Assembly: GCF_900104095.1 (NCBI RefSeq)
Contig: NZ_FNJO01000002.1
Coordinates: 186,001 to 250,000 of the forward strand
DNA length: 64,000 bases
Direction of reading: 5' to 3'
From: Ralstonia sp. 25mfcol4.1
GTDB taxonomy: Bacteria; Pseudomonadota; Gammaproteobacteria; Burkholderiales; Burkholderiaceae
Positions 46,742 to 56,500 of the stretch are shown here, one piece after another. The notes beneath the pieces were generated by a model. The model was not told the DNA's origin and made no database searches. It saw nothing but the letters and a program-made list of their open reading frames with translations. Each line of letters begins with the position of its first letter. The first letter of the stretch is position 1. Both the position numbers and the translations under genes were made by a program.

Positions 46742-47905
46742 TCAGGCGGCGGTGCGCTCGAACTCGCGCATGAATTCCACCAGCGCGGTCACACCTTCGA
46801 GTGGCATCGCGTTATAGATGCTGGCGCGCATGCCGCCCACGGACTTGTGGCCCTTGAGCTGTACCAGGCCGTTCGCGCGCGCCTGGGTCAGGAACGCCTC
46901 ATTGCGCGATTCATCGCGCAGGAAGAACGGTACGTTCATGCGCGAGCGGCTGCCGGGATCGATTTCGTTACGGTAGTAGTCGCTTTGGTCCAGGAAGCTG
47001 TACAGCGCGCGCGCCTTGGCAATATTGCGCTGTTCGATCCCGGCCACGCCGCCCTGGGCCTTGAGCCACCGGAACACCAGCCCGGCGATGTAGATCGCAT
47101 AGGTGGGCGGCGTGTTGTACATCGAGTCGTGCTCGGCCACCAGGCGCCAGTTGAACGCCGAAGGGCACAGCGGGTGCGCGAAACCGATCAGGTCTTCGCG
47201 CACGATGACGATCGTCACACCGGCCGGGCCGATGTTCTTCTGCGCGCCGCCATACACCACCTGCACGCGCGACCAGTCGATGGGGCGCGACAGGATATGG
47301 CTCGACGCGTCGGCCACGACGATGCGGCCCTTGTCATGCGTGCCGGTCTGGCCGATGTCAGGAATGTCCTGGAACTCCACGCCGACGATGGTCTCGTTCG
47401 TGCACAGGTGCACGTAGGCGGCATCGTCCGACAGATTCCAGGTTTTCACGTCGGGAATCTTGTGCCACTTCTGATCCTTGCTGGACGCGGCGATATTCAC
47501 CTCGCCATAGCGGCGCGCTTCCTGCTCCGTCTTGACCGACCACGTGCCGGTCACCACGAAGTCCATCTTCGGCTTGGCGGCATTGACACGATTGGCCAGG
47601 TTCAGCGGCACGATGCCGTTCTGGCCAATGGCGCCACCCTGCATGAACAGGATCTTGAAGTTCTTCGGCACATGCAGCAGTTCGCGCAGATCCGTCAGCG
47701 CCTGCTGGTGGATGCTGTCGAATTCCTTGCTGCGGTGGCTCATTTCCATCACCGAAACGCCAGTTCCGCGCCATGACAGCATTTCCTCGGCGGCCTGCTG
47801 CAGGACTTCGGTCGGCAGCGCGGCCGGGCCAGGCGAGAAATTGAAGACGCGCTCGGCCAGGGAACGTTGCAGGCCGGCGAGGGCGGGGTTCTGGGGATCG
47901 TTCAT
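46742..47905 (-). CDS. serC: SerC, phosphoserine aminotransferase
   Basis: 387 residues. It makes phosphoserine for serine and also 4-phosphohydroxythreonine for pyridoxal phosphate. [22 protein letters not shown], and the PLP lysine at about 223 in [12 protein letters not shown]. About 18 residues precede the usual SerC start, with no alternative start codon at the conserved point. No Shine-Dalgarno site; a hairpin and pyrimidine tract directly precede the ATG. Confidence 0.95.
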   Translation of the reverse strand: MNDPQNPALAGLQRSLAERVFNFSPGPAALPTEVLQQAAEEMLSWRGTGVSVMEMSHRSKEFDSIHQQALTDLRELLHVPKNFKILFMQGGAIGQNGIVPLNLANRVNAAKPKMDFVVTGTWSVKTEQEARRYGEVNIAASSKDQKWHKIPDVKTWNLSDDAAYVHLCTNETIVGVEFQDIPDIGQTGTHDKGRIVVADASSHILSRPIDWSRVQVVYGGAQKNIGPAGVTIVIVREDLIGFAHPLCPSAFNWRLVAEHDSMYNTPPTYAIYIAGLVFRWLKAQGGVAGIEQRNIAKARALYSFLDQSDYYRNEIDPGSRSRMNVPFFLRDESRNEAFLTQARANGLVQLKGHKSVGGMRASIYNAMPLEGVTALVEFMREFERTAA

Positions 47906-47913
47906 GGAGGGAG

Positions 47914-47955
47914 AAAAGAAAAATGGCTGCCGGATGGAACCAGGCAGCCATTATC
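47914..47955 (-). promoter_or_regulatory. terminator-like hairpin and -10 directly before serC
   Basis: A 10-bp stem, AATGGCTGCC / GGCAGCCATT (47922-47952, 11-base loop), is followed on the minus strand by TTTCTTTTCTCCCTCC and then the ATG. GATAAT (47950-47955) overlaps the first arm and may be the serC -10. Confidence 0.55.
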
Positions 47956-48011
47956 GCCCAAAACCCGCGCCCCTTGGACACCAGGGGCATCCGGAGCGGG
48001 CCCGGACACGC

Positions 48012-48042
48012 GACCTCCCCAGCCCGAAGGCCCGGAGAGGTC
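48012..48042 (-). terminator. strong hairpin after the DUF2059 gene
   Basis: An imperfect long stem (GACCTC / GAGGTC at its base) closed by a UUCG loop, ten bases after the stop codon at 48052. There is no T run, so it may act as a stabiliser or a Rho-linked end. Confidence 0.45.
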
Positions 48043-48051
48043 AGCCGTCGA

Positions 48052-48618
48052 TCACTTCGAAGCGGCGGCGATTTCCTTCTCGGCGGCGTCGCGCATCGAC
48101 TTGCCAACCTGCGGGCCGTACTTCTGCATCATCGAACCCCAGATTTCCTGGGTGGCCTTGCCCTGGTTGGCCATGAACTTCTGGCCCGTCGGCGACTTCA
48201 GGAACGTGGTCAGATCCTTGATTTCCTGGGTCGAGTAGTACTTGCCGAAGGCATCGTAGTGCGCCTTGATGGCGTCCTGACGGAAGCCGTCGGTGTTGAA
48301 CGCCGTACCGGCGCCGTCGACCATGCGCTGCACGGCGCCGTTCTTCTTGAGCTTGTCGACAGCGGCCTGCTTCTGCTTGTCGTTCAGCGTCTTGTTCTCC
48401 ACGAGAACCTGCTCCAGCACCAGCGGCGCTTCCTGCTTGGCGCCCTGTTGCCAGTTGTCGGCCTGACCCTTCACAGCCTGGTCAGCCTGCATGACGGTCA
48501 GCAGTTCCTTGATGGCCGCGGTCTTGTCCTTGTCTTCCTGAGCGTGCGCACCCTGCGCCAGCATCATCATCGGAGCGAAAGCAGCCAGAACAGCGATACG
48601 TCGATAGGTTTTGAGCAT
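48052..48618 (-). CDS. DUF2059 secreted protein
   Basis: 188 residues. The signal peptide ends near AHAQ (residue 27). The mature helical domain contains the DUF2059 pattern, YYSTQEIKDLTTFLKSPTGQKFM, in which the STxEI...FxxSPxGxK core is recognisable. Function unknown. AGGGAG is upstream of the ATG. The same gyrA-DUF2059-serC order is common in Burkholderiales as far as I recall. Confidence 0.85.
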   Translation of the reverse strand: MLKTYRRIAVLAAFAPMMMLAQGAHAQEDKDKTAAIKELLTVMQADQAVKGQADNWQQGAKQEAPLVLEQVLVENKTLNDKQKQAAVDKLKKNGAVQRMVDGAGTAFNTDGFRQDAIKAHYDAFGKYYSTQEIKDLTTFLKSPTGQKFMANQGKATQEIWGSMMQKYGPQVGKSMRDAAEKEIAAASK

Positions 48619-48700
48619 TATGACTCCCTGGTAAATACGTCCGGATTAGTCCGAACGGCCGTCTGGCGAGTTCCGGCCGTCGTCCCGTTGTTGCAACAAA

Positions 48701-51415
48701 TTACGAATTCGCGTCCGCGTCGGCGGCGCCCGCTCCGGTATCGCCATCGGCATTGGTCGCACCGCCGGCTTCGTCCGCCACGTCTTCATCTTCGCCGTTG
48801 CCGCTGTTATCGGCGTCCGACTCGACGATGCGCTGCAGACCCGACAGCTTGGTGCCCTCGTCCACGTTGATCAGCGTCACGCCTTGCGTGGCGCGACCCA
48901 TCTCGCGAATCTCGGCCACGCGGGTGCGGATGAGCACGCCGCCCGTGGTGATCAGCATGATCTCGTCCTCGGGCGAAACCAGCGCCGCGGCCACCACCCG
49001 GCCATTGCGCTCGCTCGTCTGGATCGCAATCATGCCCTTGGTGCCACGGCCGTGTCGAGTGTACTCGGAGATCGGGGTACGCTTGCCGTAGCCGTTCTCG
49101 GTGGCGGTCAGCACGCTGCCCACCGCGCTGATCGAGACGCCCTCGGCCGCCTCACCCTCGCCCTCGGGCGTTTCCGCCGGGGCCACCAGCATGGCGATCA
49201 CGGCCTGTCCCTCGTCGAGGTTCATGCCACGCACGCCACGCGCCTGACGGCCCATCGGACGCACGTCGTTCTCGTCGAAACGCACGGCCTTGCCGGCATC
49301 GGAGAACAGCATCACGTCATGCTGGCCATCGGTGATGGCGGCGCCGATCAGGAAGTCTCCCTCGTCGAGGTCGACCGCAATGATGCCGGCCTTGCGCGGG
49401 TTCGAGAAATCCGTCAGCACCGTCTTCTTGACCGTGCCGCGCGCGGTGGCCATGAAGATGAAGTGCTCGGCGTCGAACTGGCGCACCGGCAGGATCACGT
49501 TGATCTTCTCGCCGTCGGCCAGCGGGAACATGTTCACGATCGGACGGCCGCGCGAGTTGCGCGAGCCTTGCGGCACTTCGTAGACCTTGAGCCAGTAGAG
49601 ACGGCCGCGATTCGAGAAGCACAGGATGTAGTCGTGCGTGTTGGCCACGAACAGCGTGTCGATCCAGTCGTCTTCCTTGGTCGCCGTGGCCAGCTTGCCA
49701 CGACCCCCGCGCTTCTGCGCGCGATATTCGGAAATCGGCTGGCTCTTCATGTAGCCCGAGTGCGACAGCGTGACCACCATGTCCTGCGGGGTGATCAGGT
49801 CCTCGGTATCGAGTTCGGTCGCGTTGTGCTCGATCTGCGAACGGCGCTCATCGCCGAACTCGGCACGGATGGCGCCCAGTTCCTCCGTGATGATCGTGGT
49901 GATGCGCTCCGGGCGGGCCAGGATGTCGAGCAGATCGGCAATCAGGCCCATCACTTCGCGGTATTCCTGGACGATCTTGTCCTGCTCCAGGCCCGTGAGG
50001 CGTTGCAGGCGCATTTGCAGGATTTCCTGCGCCTGGCCGTCGGACAGGCGATACAGCCCATCGGGCTGCATGCCGAACACGGCCGGCAGGCCATCCGGGC
50101 GATACGAGGCGCGGCCACCGGCCGTGTCGCTTTCGGCACGCGAGAGCATTTCACGCACCAGGCCCGAATCCCAGGGCTTGGCCATCAGTTCCTGCTTGGC
50201 CAGCGGCGGCGTCGGTGCAGCCTTGATGATCGCGATGAACTCGTCGATGTTGGCCAGCGCGACGGCCAGGCCTTCCAGCACGTGCCCGCGCTCGCGCGCC
50301 TTGCGCAGCTCGAACACCGTGCGGCGCGTCACCACTTCGCGGCGATGCGACAGGAAGGCATCCAGCATCTGCTTCAGGTTCAGCAGGCGCGGCTGGCCAT
50401 CGACCAGCGCCACCATGTTCATGCCGAACGTGTCCTGCAGCTGGGTGTTCTTATATAGGTTGTTCAGCACAACCTCGGGCACCTCGTTGCGCTTGAGCTC
50501 GATCACCACGCGCATGCCTGACTTGTCAGATTCGTCGCGGATGTCGGAGATGCCCTCGATCTTCTTCTCGGTCACCAGCTCGGCGATGCGCTCGAGCAGT
50601 GTCCGCTTGTTCACCTGGTACGGCAGTTCATCGACGATGATCGCCTGGCGCGCGCCACGGTCGATATCCTCAAAGTGCGTGCGCGCGCGCATGACGACGC
50701 GGCCCCGACCCGTGCGGTAACCCTCGCGTACACCCTGGATGCCATAAATAATCCCGGCGGTCGGAAAATCAGGCGCCGGTACCAGTTCGATCAGTTCATC
50801 GATCGTGGTATCGGGATTACGGAGCAGATGCAGACAGGCGTCGACAACCTCATTGAGGTTATGCGGCGGGATATTCGTTGCCATACCCACGGCAATACCC
50901 GACGAACCATTGATCAGCAAATTCGGGATTCGCGCCGGCAAAATACCGGGCTCTTTCTCCGAACCGTCATAGTTCGGTTCGAAATCGACAGTTTCCTTGT
51001 CGATATCGTGAAGCATTTCATGGGCGATCTTCGCCAGGCGGATTTCGGTATAACGCATCGCCGCCGCGTTATCTCCATCCACCGAACCGAAGTTACCCTG
51101 GCCGTCGACCAGCATATAGCGCAGCGAAAAATTCTGCGCCATGCGGACGATCGTGTCATAGACGGCAGTATCTCCGTGCGGGTGATACTTACCAATCACA
51201 TCGCCGACGATACGCGCCGACTTCTTATAGGCCCGGTTCCAGTCGTTATTCAGCTCATGCATCGCAAAGAGCACGCGCCGGTGTACCGGCTTCAGGCCGT
51301 CCCGGACGTCGGGAAGCGCGCGCCCCACGATAACGCTCATTGCGTAATCGAGGTATGAGCGGCGCATTTCCTCTTCCAGCGAGACCGGAAGGGTTTCTTT
51401 GGCGAATTGATCCAT
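48701..51415 (-). CDS. gyrA: DNA gyrase subunit A
   Basis: 904 residues. Catalytic Tyr122 lies in AAAMRYTE. The quinolone-resistance region reads GDTAVYD, so position 83 is Thr, as in wild-type P. aeruginosa and, I believe, Burkholderia, and position 87 is Asp; I would not call this a resistance mutation. The GyrA box is QKRGGRG. The C-terminal beta-pinwheel follows, then an acidic Asp/Gly/Ala tail of about 45 residues. First gene of the minus-strand block; TAGAAT at 51506-51511 (minus) is a candidate -10. Confidence 0.97.
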   Translation of the reverse strand: MDQFAKETLPVSLEEEMRRSYLDYAMSVIVGRALPDVRDGLKPVHRRVLFAMHELNNDWNRAYKKSARIVGDVIGKYHPHGDTAVYDTIVRMAQNFSLRYMLVDGQGNFGSVDGDNAAAMRYTEIRLAKIAHEMLHDIDKETVDFEPNYDGSEKEPGILPARIPNLLINGSSGIAVGMATNIPPHNLNEVVDACLHLLRNPDTTIDELIELVPAPDFPTAGIIYGIQGVREGYRTGRGRVVMRARTHFEDIDRGARQAIIVDELPYQVNKRTLLERIAELVTEKKIEGISDIRDESDKSGMRVVIELKRNEVPEVVLNNLYKNTQLQDTFGMNMVALVDGQPRLLNLKQMLDAFLSHRREVVTRRTVFELRKARERGHVLEGLAVALANIDEFIAIIKAAPTPPLAKQELMAKPWDSGLVREMLSRAESDTAGGRASYRPDGLPAVFGMQPDGLYRLSDGQAQEILQMRLQRLTGLEQDKIVQEYREVMGLIADLLDILARPERITTIITEELGAIRAEFGDERRSQIEHNATELDTEDLITPQDMVVTLSHSGYMKSQPISEYRAQKRGGRGKLATATKEDDWIDTLFVANTHDYILCFSNRGRLYWLKVYEVPQGSRNSRGRPIVNMFPLADGEKINVILPVRQFDAEHFIFMATARGTVKKTVLTDFSNPRKAGIIAVDLDEGDFLIGAAITDGQHDVMLFSDAGKAVRFDENDVRPMGRQARGVRGMNLDEGQAVIAMLVAPAETPEGEGEAAEGVSISAVGSVLTATENGYGKRTPISEYTRHGRGTKGMIAIQTSERNGRVVAAALVSPEDEIMLITTGGVLIRTRVAEIREMGRATQGVTLINVDEGTKLSGLQRIVESDADNSGNGEDEDVADEAGGATNADGDTGAGAADADANS

Positions 51416-51861
51416 TGCGGCGTGGTTTATGCGGCGGGTTTAAGCAAATGAAGCCCGTGAATCTGCCGGCATGAAGTGGCCATGCCGGCGACGGGCGAAC
51501 ATGGCATTCTATCACGCGCGGAACCCCTTCCCGCCCCCGCCGGAACCACCCCTCCACGGCCCCCGCCGGCGCACCACGCGCTCACCCCCGATGCCCTGCA
51601 ACCCATACAGGACAAGGGTTTGCAGGCGCCGCAAGACCGATGTTGCACAAACACCACAGGCCTAAAACCACGTGGTTGAATCGAATATATTTACTTCTTA
51701 GGAAACGAGCCTTGTGGCACAATTCCCCAGCGAAGAGCCAGACATTGTTCGAAGTGGAGCATCCACCACATCGAGAATGTTATACTCCGAAGAATGTATG
51801 ACTTGTTTTCGTCCATTTGCTCGCAGTAACCCTGCGGTGATCTCATCCTGAGAGGAGAAAT
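51416..51861. other. divergent intergenic region between gyrA and the OmpA-domain gene
   Basis: 446 bases without a supportable gene. Near gyrA there is a candidate -10, TAGAAT (51506-51511, minus strand). The middle is GC-rich and featureless. The ompA side is AT-rich, with a TATACT -10 (51781-51786, plus strand), a GTGGA / TCCAC dyad (51754-51766) just upstream and a small CGCAG / CTGCG hairpin (51823-51837) in the leader. Confidence 0.5.
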
Positions 51862-52518
51862 ATGAAAAAATTTGCCAAGCTCGCGCTCGTTGCAGCTACC
51901 GCAGTAATGGCTGCATCCGCTCAAGCCCAGTCCGTCCCCTACGAAAAGAAGGCAGTGAACGATAACTGGGGCAACGGTACGAGCGAGTACGTGTGGAAGA
52001 ATGGCACGAACGAGCTCTGCTGGCGCGACAGCTCCTGGACCCCGGCAACGGCCAATGCCCTGTGCGATGGCGCACTGGCTCCGGCTGCTGCTCCGGCTCC
52101 GGCACCGACCCCGGTCGCTCCGCCGGTTGTGTCCAGCGAGAAGGTCACTTTTGCTGCTGACACCCTGTTCGATTTCGACAAGGCTGTTCTGAAGCCCGAA
52201 GGCAAGGCCAAGCTGGACGACCTGGTCTCGAAGCTGCAAGGCATCACGCTGGAAGTCATCATCGCCGTGGGTCACACCGACTCGTTCGGTTCGGACAAGT
52301 ACAACGATCGCCTGTCGATCCGTCGTGCTGAATCGGTCAAGGCTTACCTGGTGAGCAAGGGCGTCGAAGCCAACCGCGTGTACACCGAAGGCAAGGGCAA
52401 GCGTCAGCTGAAGGTTGATCCGAAGTCGTGCAAGGGCAACCGCACCGCTCAGATCGCCTGCCAGCAGCCGAACCGTCGCGTGGAAGTCGAAGTGGTCGGC
52501 ACCCGCAGCGCACGTTAA
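51862..52518 (+). CDS. OmpA C-terminal-domain outer membrane/periplasmic protein
   Basis: 218 residues. A signal peptide (cleavage after AQA near 22) is followed by a short domain with two cysteines (ELCW and ALCDG), an Ala/Pro linker (about 74-92) and an OmpA-type peptidoglycan-binding domain. The domain shows the FDFDKAVLKPEGKAKLDDL start, VGHTDSFGSDKYNDRLSIRR and NRRVEVEV. The eight-strand barrel of E. coli OmpA is missing, so it probably anchors murein rather than forming a pore. GAGGAG precedes the ATG; a strong terminator follows. Codon use looks like a highly expressed gene. Confidence 0.92.
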   Translation: MKKFAKLALVAATAVMAASAQAQSVPYEKKAVNDNWGNGTSEYVWKNGTNELCWRDSSWTPATANALCDGALAPAAAPAPAPTPVAPPVVSSEKVTFAADTLFDFDKAVLKPEGKAKLDDLVSKLQGITLEVIIAVGHTDSFGSDKYNDRLSIRRAESVKAYLVSKGVEANRVYTEGKGKRQLKVDPKSCKGNRTAQIACQQPNRRVEVEVVGTRSAR

Positions 52519-52538
52519 TCGGATCCTCTCCGATGAAG

Positions 52539-52568
52539 AAAAGCCCAGCGTATGCTGGGCTTTTTTTT
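52539..52568 (+). terminator. terminator of the OmpA-domain gene
   Basis: AAAAGCCCAGC / GCTGGGC with a GTAT loop and eight T, 20 bases after the stop. Confidence 0.92.
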
Positions 52569-52689
52569 CGTCCTGCCCCCGAAGGTTTTGCCGGCAGCGC
52601 GTCAGACCCGCCATATTCGGCGCGGCACTGTTTTTTTGGTAAAGTTGCCGCAGCCTTCTCATCAGACTGCCGCCCGCGCGGCGCCAACG

Positions 52690-53427
52690 ATGTCGCATTC
52701 GACCACCCTCAACGCCTCGTCCCAAACCGGCCGCAATGCCGATTTAAAAGAGATCGACAAGTTCAGCGAGCTTGCCCACCGCTGGTGGGACCCGAACAGT
52801 GAATTCAAGCCGCTGCATGATCTGAATCCGCTCCGCCTGGGCTGGATCGACGGCATCGCGCACCTGTCGGGCAAACAGGTCATCGATGTGGGTTGCGGCG
52901 GCGGCATCCTGTCGGAAAGCATGGCGCGCATCGGCGCCACGGTCAGGGGCATCGACCTGTCCAGCAAGGCGCTGAAAGTGGCCGACCTGCACAGCCTGGA
53001 ATCGGGCGTGCCAGTTACCTACGAGGAAATCGCCGTGGAAGACCTGGCAGCCCGCGCGCCAGCCAGCGTCGACGTGGTGACCTGCATGGAAATGCTCGAA
53101 CATGTGCCCGATCCGCAATCGATCGTTCGCGCCTGCATGACACTGGTCAAACCCGGTGGGCACGTGTTCTTCTCGACGATCAACCGCAACCTGAAGGCCT
53201 ATCTGCTGGCTATCGTCGGCGCGGAATACGTGCTGAACATGCTGCCGCGCGGCACGCACGACTATCAGAAATTCATCACGCCCTCCGAGATGGCACGCTT
53301 CGCGCGCAACGTCGGCCTGGAGATGGTCGAGATGCGCGGCATGACCTACAATCCGTTGACGCAGGTCTATTCGCTGGGTCGCGATACCGACGTGAACTAC
53401 ATGATGGCGTTCCGGAAGGTGGCATGA
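52690..53427 (+). CDS. ubiG: UbiG, ubiquinone O-methyltransferase
   Basis: A 245-residue SAM-dependent enzyme acting at two O-methylation steps of ubiquinone synthesis. The SAM site is [20 protein letters not shown] (about 62-81), with EMLEHVPDP and [11 protein letters not shown] as in UbiG. The ATG at 52690 is chosen by homology; a longer frame runs into the terminator upstream. Its stop overlaps the gph start (ATGA). Confidence 0.95.
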   Translation: MSHSTTLNASSQTGRNADLKEIDKFSELAHRWWDPNSEFKPLHDLNPLRLGWIDGIAHLSGKQVIDVGCGGGILSESMARIGATVRGIDLSSKALKVADLHSLESGVPVTYEEIAVEDLAARAPASVDVVTCMEMLEHVPDPQSIVRACMTLVKPGGHVFFSTINRNLKAYLLAIVGAEYVLNMLPRGTHDYQKFITPSEMARFARNVGLEMVEMRGMTYNPLTQVYSLGRDTDVNYMMAFRKVA

Positions 53428-54086
53428 CGATGGCGAAGTTTGACGCAGTTTTCTTTGATCTAGACGGTACGCTGGCCGATACGGCGCCCGACCTTGCGGC
53501 AGCGGCCAACCGGCTGGTCATGGACCACGGCATGGCACCCGTCGCCTACGAGAAGCTTCGTCCCGTGGCCTCGCACGGCGCGCGCGGGCTGATCGGCGCG
53601 GCCTTTGGCAAACGGCCGGAAGACCCCGAATTCCCCGCGCTGCGCGATACCTTCCTCGATTACTACGAGGCCGACATCGCCGTGCATACGCGGCTGTTCG
53701 ACGGCATGGATGCGGTGCTGGCCAAGCTCGAGGCCGATGGCGTGCCCTGGGGCATCGTCACGAACAAGATCGCGCGTTTCACGGTGCCGCTGGTCCGCGC
53801 CATCGGTCTCGCACCACGCGCCTCGGCGGTGGTCAGCGGCGATACCACGCCCCACGCCAAGCCTCACCCTGCCCCGCTCCTGCACGCCGCCGAACTGAGC
53901 GGCGTGGCTGCGGCGCGCTGCCTCTATGTCGGCGACGACCTGCGCGACATCCAGGCCGGCAAGGCCGCAGGCATGGCGACGGTCTCCGCCGCCTATGGCT
54001 ACTGCGGCGAAGGTGAGCCGCCCGATACCTGGGGCGCGGATTACCTGATCCATCACCCGGCCGAACTGCTTGAATTGCTGGGCTAA
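53424..54086 (+). CDS. gph: phosphoglycolate phosphatase (HAD family)
   Basis: 220 residues. HAD motif [12 protein letters not shown] has nucleophile Asp12 and Asp14; motif II is IVTNK; motif IV is [16 protein letters not shown]. It removes phosphate from 2-phosphoglycolate, or from N-acetylmuramate 6-phosphate (MupP activity in some relatives next to ubiG); I cannot separate the two. Coupled to ubiG by a four-base overlap; ATG 53430 is the alternative start. Confidence 0.88.
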   Translation: MTMAKFDAVFFDLDGTLADTAPDLAAAANRLVMDHGMAPVAYEKLRPVASHGARGLIGAAFGKRPEDPEFPALRDTFLDYYEADIAVHTRLFDGMDAVLAKLEADGVPWGIVTNKIARFTVPLVRAIGLAPRASAVVSGDTTPHAKPHPAPLLHAAELSGVAAARCLYVGDDLRDIQAGKAAGMATVSAAYGYCGEGEPPDTWGADYLIHHPAELLELLG

Positions 54087-54139
54087 GCCCCCAGCTTGGA
54101 CTACGGAACCGGAGGCACGCCACAGGCGTCGAAACCGGG

Positions 54140-54145
54140 TACAAT
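54140..54145 (+). promoter_or_regulatory. -10 element for ssrA
   Basis: TACAAT about 31 bases before the mature tmRNA end, consistent with a short precursor trimmed by RNase P. The -35 is unclear. Confidence 0.4.
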
Positions 54146-54175
54146 CCGTTTTCTTCGCGTTTCACAGCGCACATT

Positions 54176-54534
54176 GGGGCCGACCTGGTTTCGACGTGGG
54201 TTACGAAGCAGTGAGGGCATACCGAGGACCCGTCACCTCGTTAATCAATGGGAATGCAATAACTGCTAACGACGAACGTTACGCACTGGCAGCCTAAGGG
54301 CCGCCGTCCTCGCACTGGCTCGCTGACGGGCTAGGGTTCGCAAGAACCAGCGAGGTCATTTACGTCAGATAAGCCTCGGGAGTGTCACGGGCCCGAGGAC
54401 GAAAACCTAGTGACTCGCCGTCGTAGAGCGTGTTCGTCCGCGATGCGCCGGTTAAATCAAATGACAGAACTAAGTATGTAGAACTCTCTGTGGAGGGCTT
54501 GCGGACGCGGGTTCGATTCCCGCCGGCTCCACCA
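54176..54534 (+). ncRNA. ssrA: transfer-messenger RNA (tmRNA)
   Basis: A one-piece tmRNA that frees stalled ribosomes. The 5' end GGGGCCGACCTGGTTTCGACG pairs with the 3' end CGGCTCCACCA as the acceptor stem, and the T arm GGTTCGATTCC and encoded CCA are present. The tag frame reads ANDERYALAA and a TAA stop, with resume codon GCT at 54265. The tag ends in the usual LAA degron. Confidence 0.97.
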
Positions 54535-54577
54535 GTACACCGCAGCACTCCGGACACGCTGCACGTCCGGGGCAATG

Positions 54578-54605
54578 AAAAACGGGCCTTGGGGCCCGTT
54601 TTTTT
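54578..54605 (+). terminator. ssrA terminator
   Basis: AACGGGCC / GGCCCGTT with a TTGG loop and seven T in all, 44 bases after the tmRNA. A CCGGAC / GTCCGG hairpin (about 54550-54570) lies between. Confidence 0.9.
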
Positions 54606-54622
54606 ATGCTTCGCTGCTCCGT

Positions 54623-54994
54623 TCAATGCACCACCACGCCGTCGACCGGCATGCTTTCGAGCCGGGCGGCGTAGTAGCGGTCCACCGGCAGGCGGACGCC
54701 CAGGTGCGCGTACAGGCTTTTCGCGTGATCCACCGAGCCGACCATGCCCGGCATCCATAGCCGCTGCAGTCGCGCGTGCGACTCGCCCGAGTGTGCCGCG
54801 AAGGCATCGACCCCGAATTCCTGGATGGCCTTGAACAGCACCAGCCCAACCAGGTACATGTCGCCCGTATCCAGCGCGATTTCTGCCTGGGCAGTCCAAC
54901 GCTCGGCGCGATCTTCAATTTTTTCCGCCTCGGCAAACCGTTCCGTCATGGTCGGCATGAACGCGTCGCCGGGCGGGAGAAAGGTAAAACTCAT
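54623..54994 (-). CDS. hypothetical protein, 123 residues
   Basis: A soluble, mostly helical protein with the segment MTERFAEAEKIEDRAERWTAQAEIALDTGDMYLVGLVLFKAIQ (split over about 16-58). No family is recognised. Support for a real gene: an AGGAG site eight bases before the ATG at 54994, protein-like composition, and placement between the ssrA terminator and the LPMO gene. A later ATG at 54958 is possible. Confidence 0.65.
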   Translation of the reverse strand: MSFTFLPPGDAFMPTMTERFAEAEKIEDRAERWTAQAEIALDTGDMYLVGLVLFKAIQEFGVDAFAAHSGESHARLQRLWMPGMVGSVDHAKSLYAHLGVRLPVDRYYAARLESMPVDGVVVH

Positions 54995-55094
54995 CAGACG
55001 GCTCCTAACCCCGTATGCCAACAATGACGGCCAATTTCGCCGAAAACTGAAGCAATCGGAACAGATTCGAACAGTTCCGGCGAAAAAACAACAC

Positions 55095-56288
55095 TTAGCG
55101 GATCAAACGCCACAGGGCCGGCGTCACGGCAGGGGCCCATCCTGCACCGCGCCAGGCGGTATGACGTTGCAGGCAGACGTAGCGTTTGCCTTGGTACGTG
55201 ACGGCCTGACCGATCTCATAGGCAGGTCCTTCGCGCCACGTATTGAGCGTGCTCCCGTCCGGCTGCCCCGTTGAAGCGGCGCCACCGCCGCCGCTGCCCG
55301 AACGGCCGCTTGCGCTAGGCGCTTCCTTGTCGATCTCGAAGCGATATCCGGGATACGACTTGCTCAGATAGACGCGGTTGGCCGTGGCAGAACTCAGCGG
55401 CACGATACTCGATGCGCCATTGCGCGCCTGCAACTCGCCGATGCGGAAGATCTGGGACTCGACGTTGACCTTCTGCGCCAGCTGATACGCCCACGTCCGG
55501 GCCCTGGCATTGGCGGCGGTGATCGTCAGCACATGCTTGCCTGCATCGCGTCCCATGCCGTCCATGGCACGGAACGTCAGCTTCGTGCCTACCACCAGGT
55601 CGCCCTTGGCCGCCAGCGCACCTTGATCCTCCCAGCCAATCTCGCGCACCGCCAGACCGTCCCCGGGGAACTTGACGTCGGCACATGCGTAGAACGCCTC
55701 GGGGCTGTCGCCGCGCTGCCAGATGCTGTAGAGGATGTGGCTGCCCCTCTTGCCGTGCGGCAGTTGTACTTTCATGCGGTATTTGCCGTTTATCTGCACC
55801 GCCTGCGCGCCAGAAACCGTCGCAAATTCTTCAAGATCGCTCCAGCGCAGCGGCATGCCAGGGTCCCAGTCGTCGCGGGTGATGTAGTACTTGAAATACT
55901 GCGTGGCATGCGGTGCGGAAGCTCGCCAGACGAATGTGTAGTCACCACTGGCGGTGGGCACGATCGACGTCTGCGGCCAGTCGAGTCGCGCAAGGTCCAG
56001 CCCCCGGAAGCTTGCCGATCCGCCCGAGCAAAGCTCCCCGTCGGCGATCAATGCGCGGTGATTGCCGGCGGCATTGCCCTGGCGCACACCGTTCCAGTCG
56101 TAGAACTGCTGCGCGCCGCCTACCATGCGGGCGGCCTGGCAGGCTCCCGATTTCGGCTGCTCGGCGCCTTCGTTGTAACAGGTCAGCACCCGGCTCGCGG
56201 GCAGCTCCATCGTGCCGTGTGCGTGCGCGGATAGCGGCGCGGCGGCGGCAAGCGCCAGGCAGGTGATTCCGATTGCTTTATGGGACAT
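55095..56288 (-). CDS. GbpA-like lytic polysaccharide monooxygenase (AA10) with chitin-binding module
   Basis: 397 residues. The signal peptide ends AHA, so His24 becomes the mature N-terminus (HGTMELPASR), the first half of the copper histidine brace. The second His is in SAPHATQYFKYYIT, and the YACADVKF end completes an AA10 domain (24 to about 210). A GbpA_2-like domain follows (about 215-320). After a Gly/Ser linker comes a CBM5/12-type module (about 350-397) rich in Trp. It cleaves chitin oxidatively outside the cell or aids attachment to GlcNAc surfaces. It is a lone gene; no chitinase is nearby. Confidence 0.92.
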   Translation of the reverse strand: MSHKAIGITCLALAAAAPLSAHAHGTMELPASRVLTCYNEGAEQPKSGACQAARMVGGAQQFYDWNGVRQGNAAGNHRALIADGELCSGGSASFRGLDLARLDWPQTSIVPTASGDYTFVWRASAPHATQYFKYYITRDDWDPGMPLRWSDLEEFATVSGAQAVQINGKYRMKVQLPHGKRGSHILYSIWQRGDSPEAFYACADVKFPGDGLAVREIGWEDQGALAAKGDLVVGTKLTFRAMDGMGRDAGKHVLTITAANARARTWAYQLAQKVNVESQIFRIGELQARNGASSIVPLSSATANRVYLSKSYPGYRFEIDKEAPSASGRSGSGGGGAASTGQPDGSTLNTWREGPAYEIGQAVTYQGKRYVCLQRHTAWRGAGWAPAVTPALWRLIR

Positions 56289-56500
56289 CGCGATCTTCCT
56301 TGAAAACGTGGTTCAGGGTCCTCGCCGTGGGTCGAGAACGGCTGCGCGATTTGACGCGCGCCAAAACACGTTGGAAATCGGAATCGTCCTAAACTGGTCG
56401 TTGCCATGCCGGCGATCAATCCATCGGTAAAAACGAATCCATGCGGCTACCGCTGGCTTGAACGCTACAATAGGCCGTCGATGTCTTACGCCCTGCCCTC

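Noticed and set aside
48701..51415. Quinolone-resistance mutation in gyrA at position 83 (Thr instead of the E. coli Ser).
   Set aside because: Thr at this site is the wild-type state in several related genera, and Asp87 is unchanged.
51471..51665. A small plus-strand gene between gyrA and the OmpA-domain gene.
   Set aside because: The translation is Pro- and Arg-rich low-complexity sequence with no ribosome-binding site; it overlaps the gyrA leader region.
54480..54534. A tRNA gene suggested by the GGTTCGATTCC T arm and CCA end.
   Set aside because: These belong to the tRNA-like domain of tmRNA; there is no anticodon arm.
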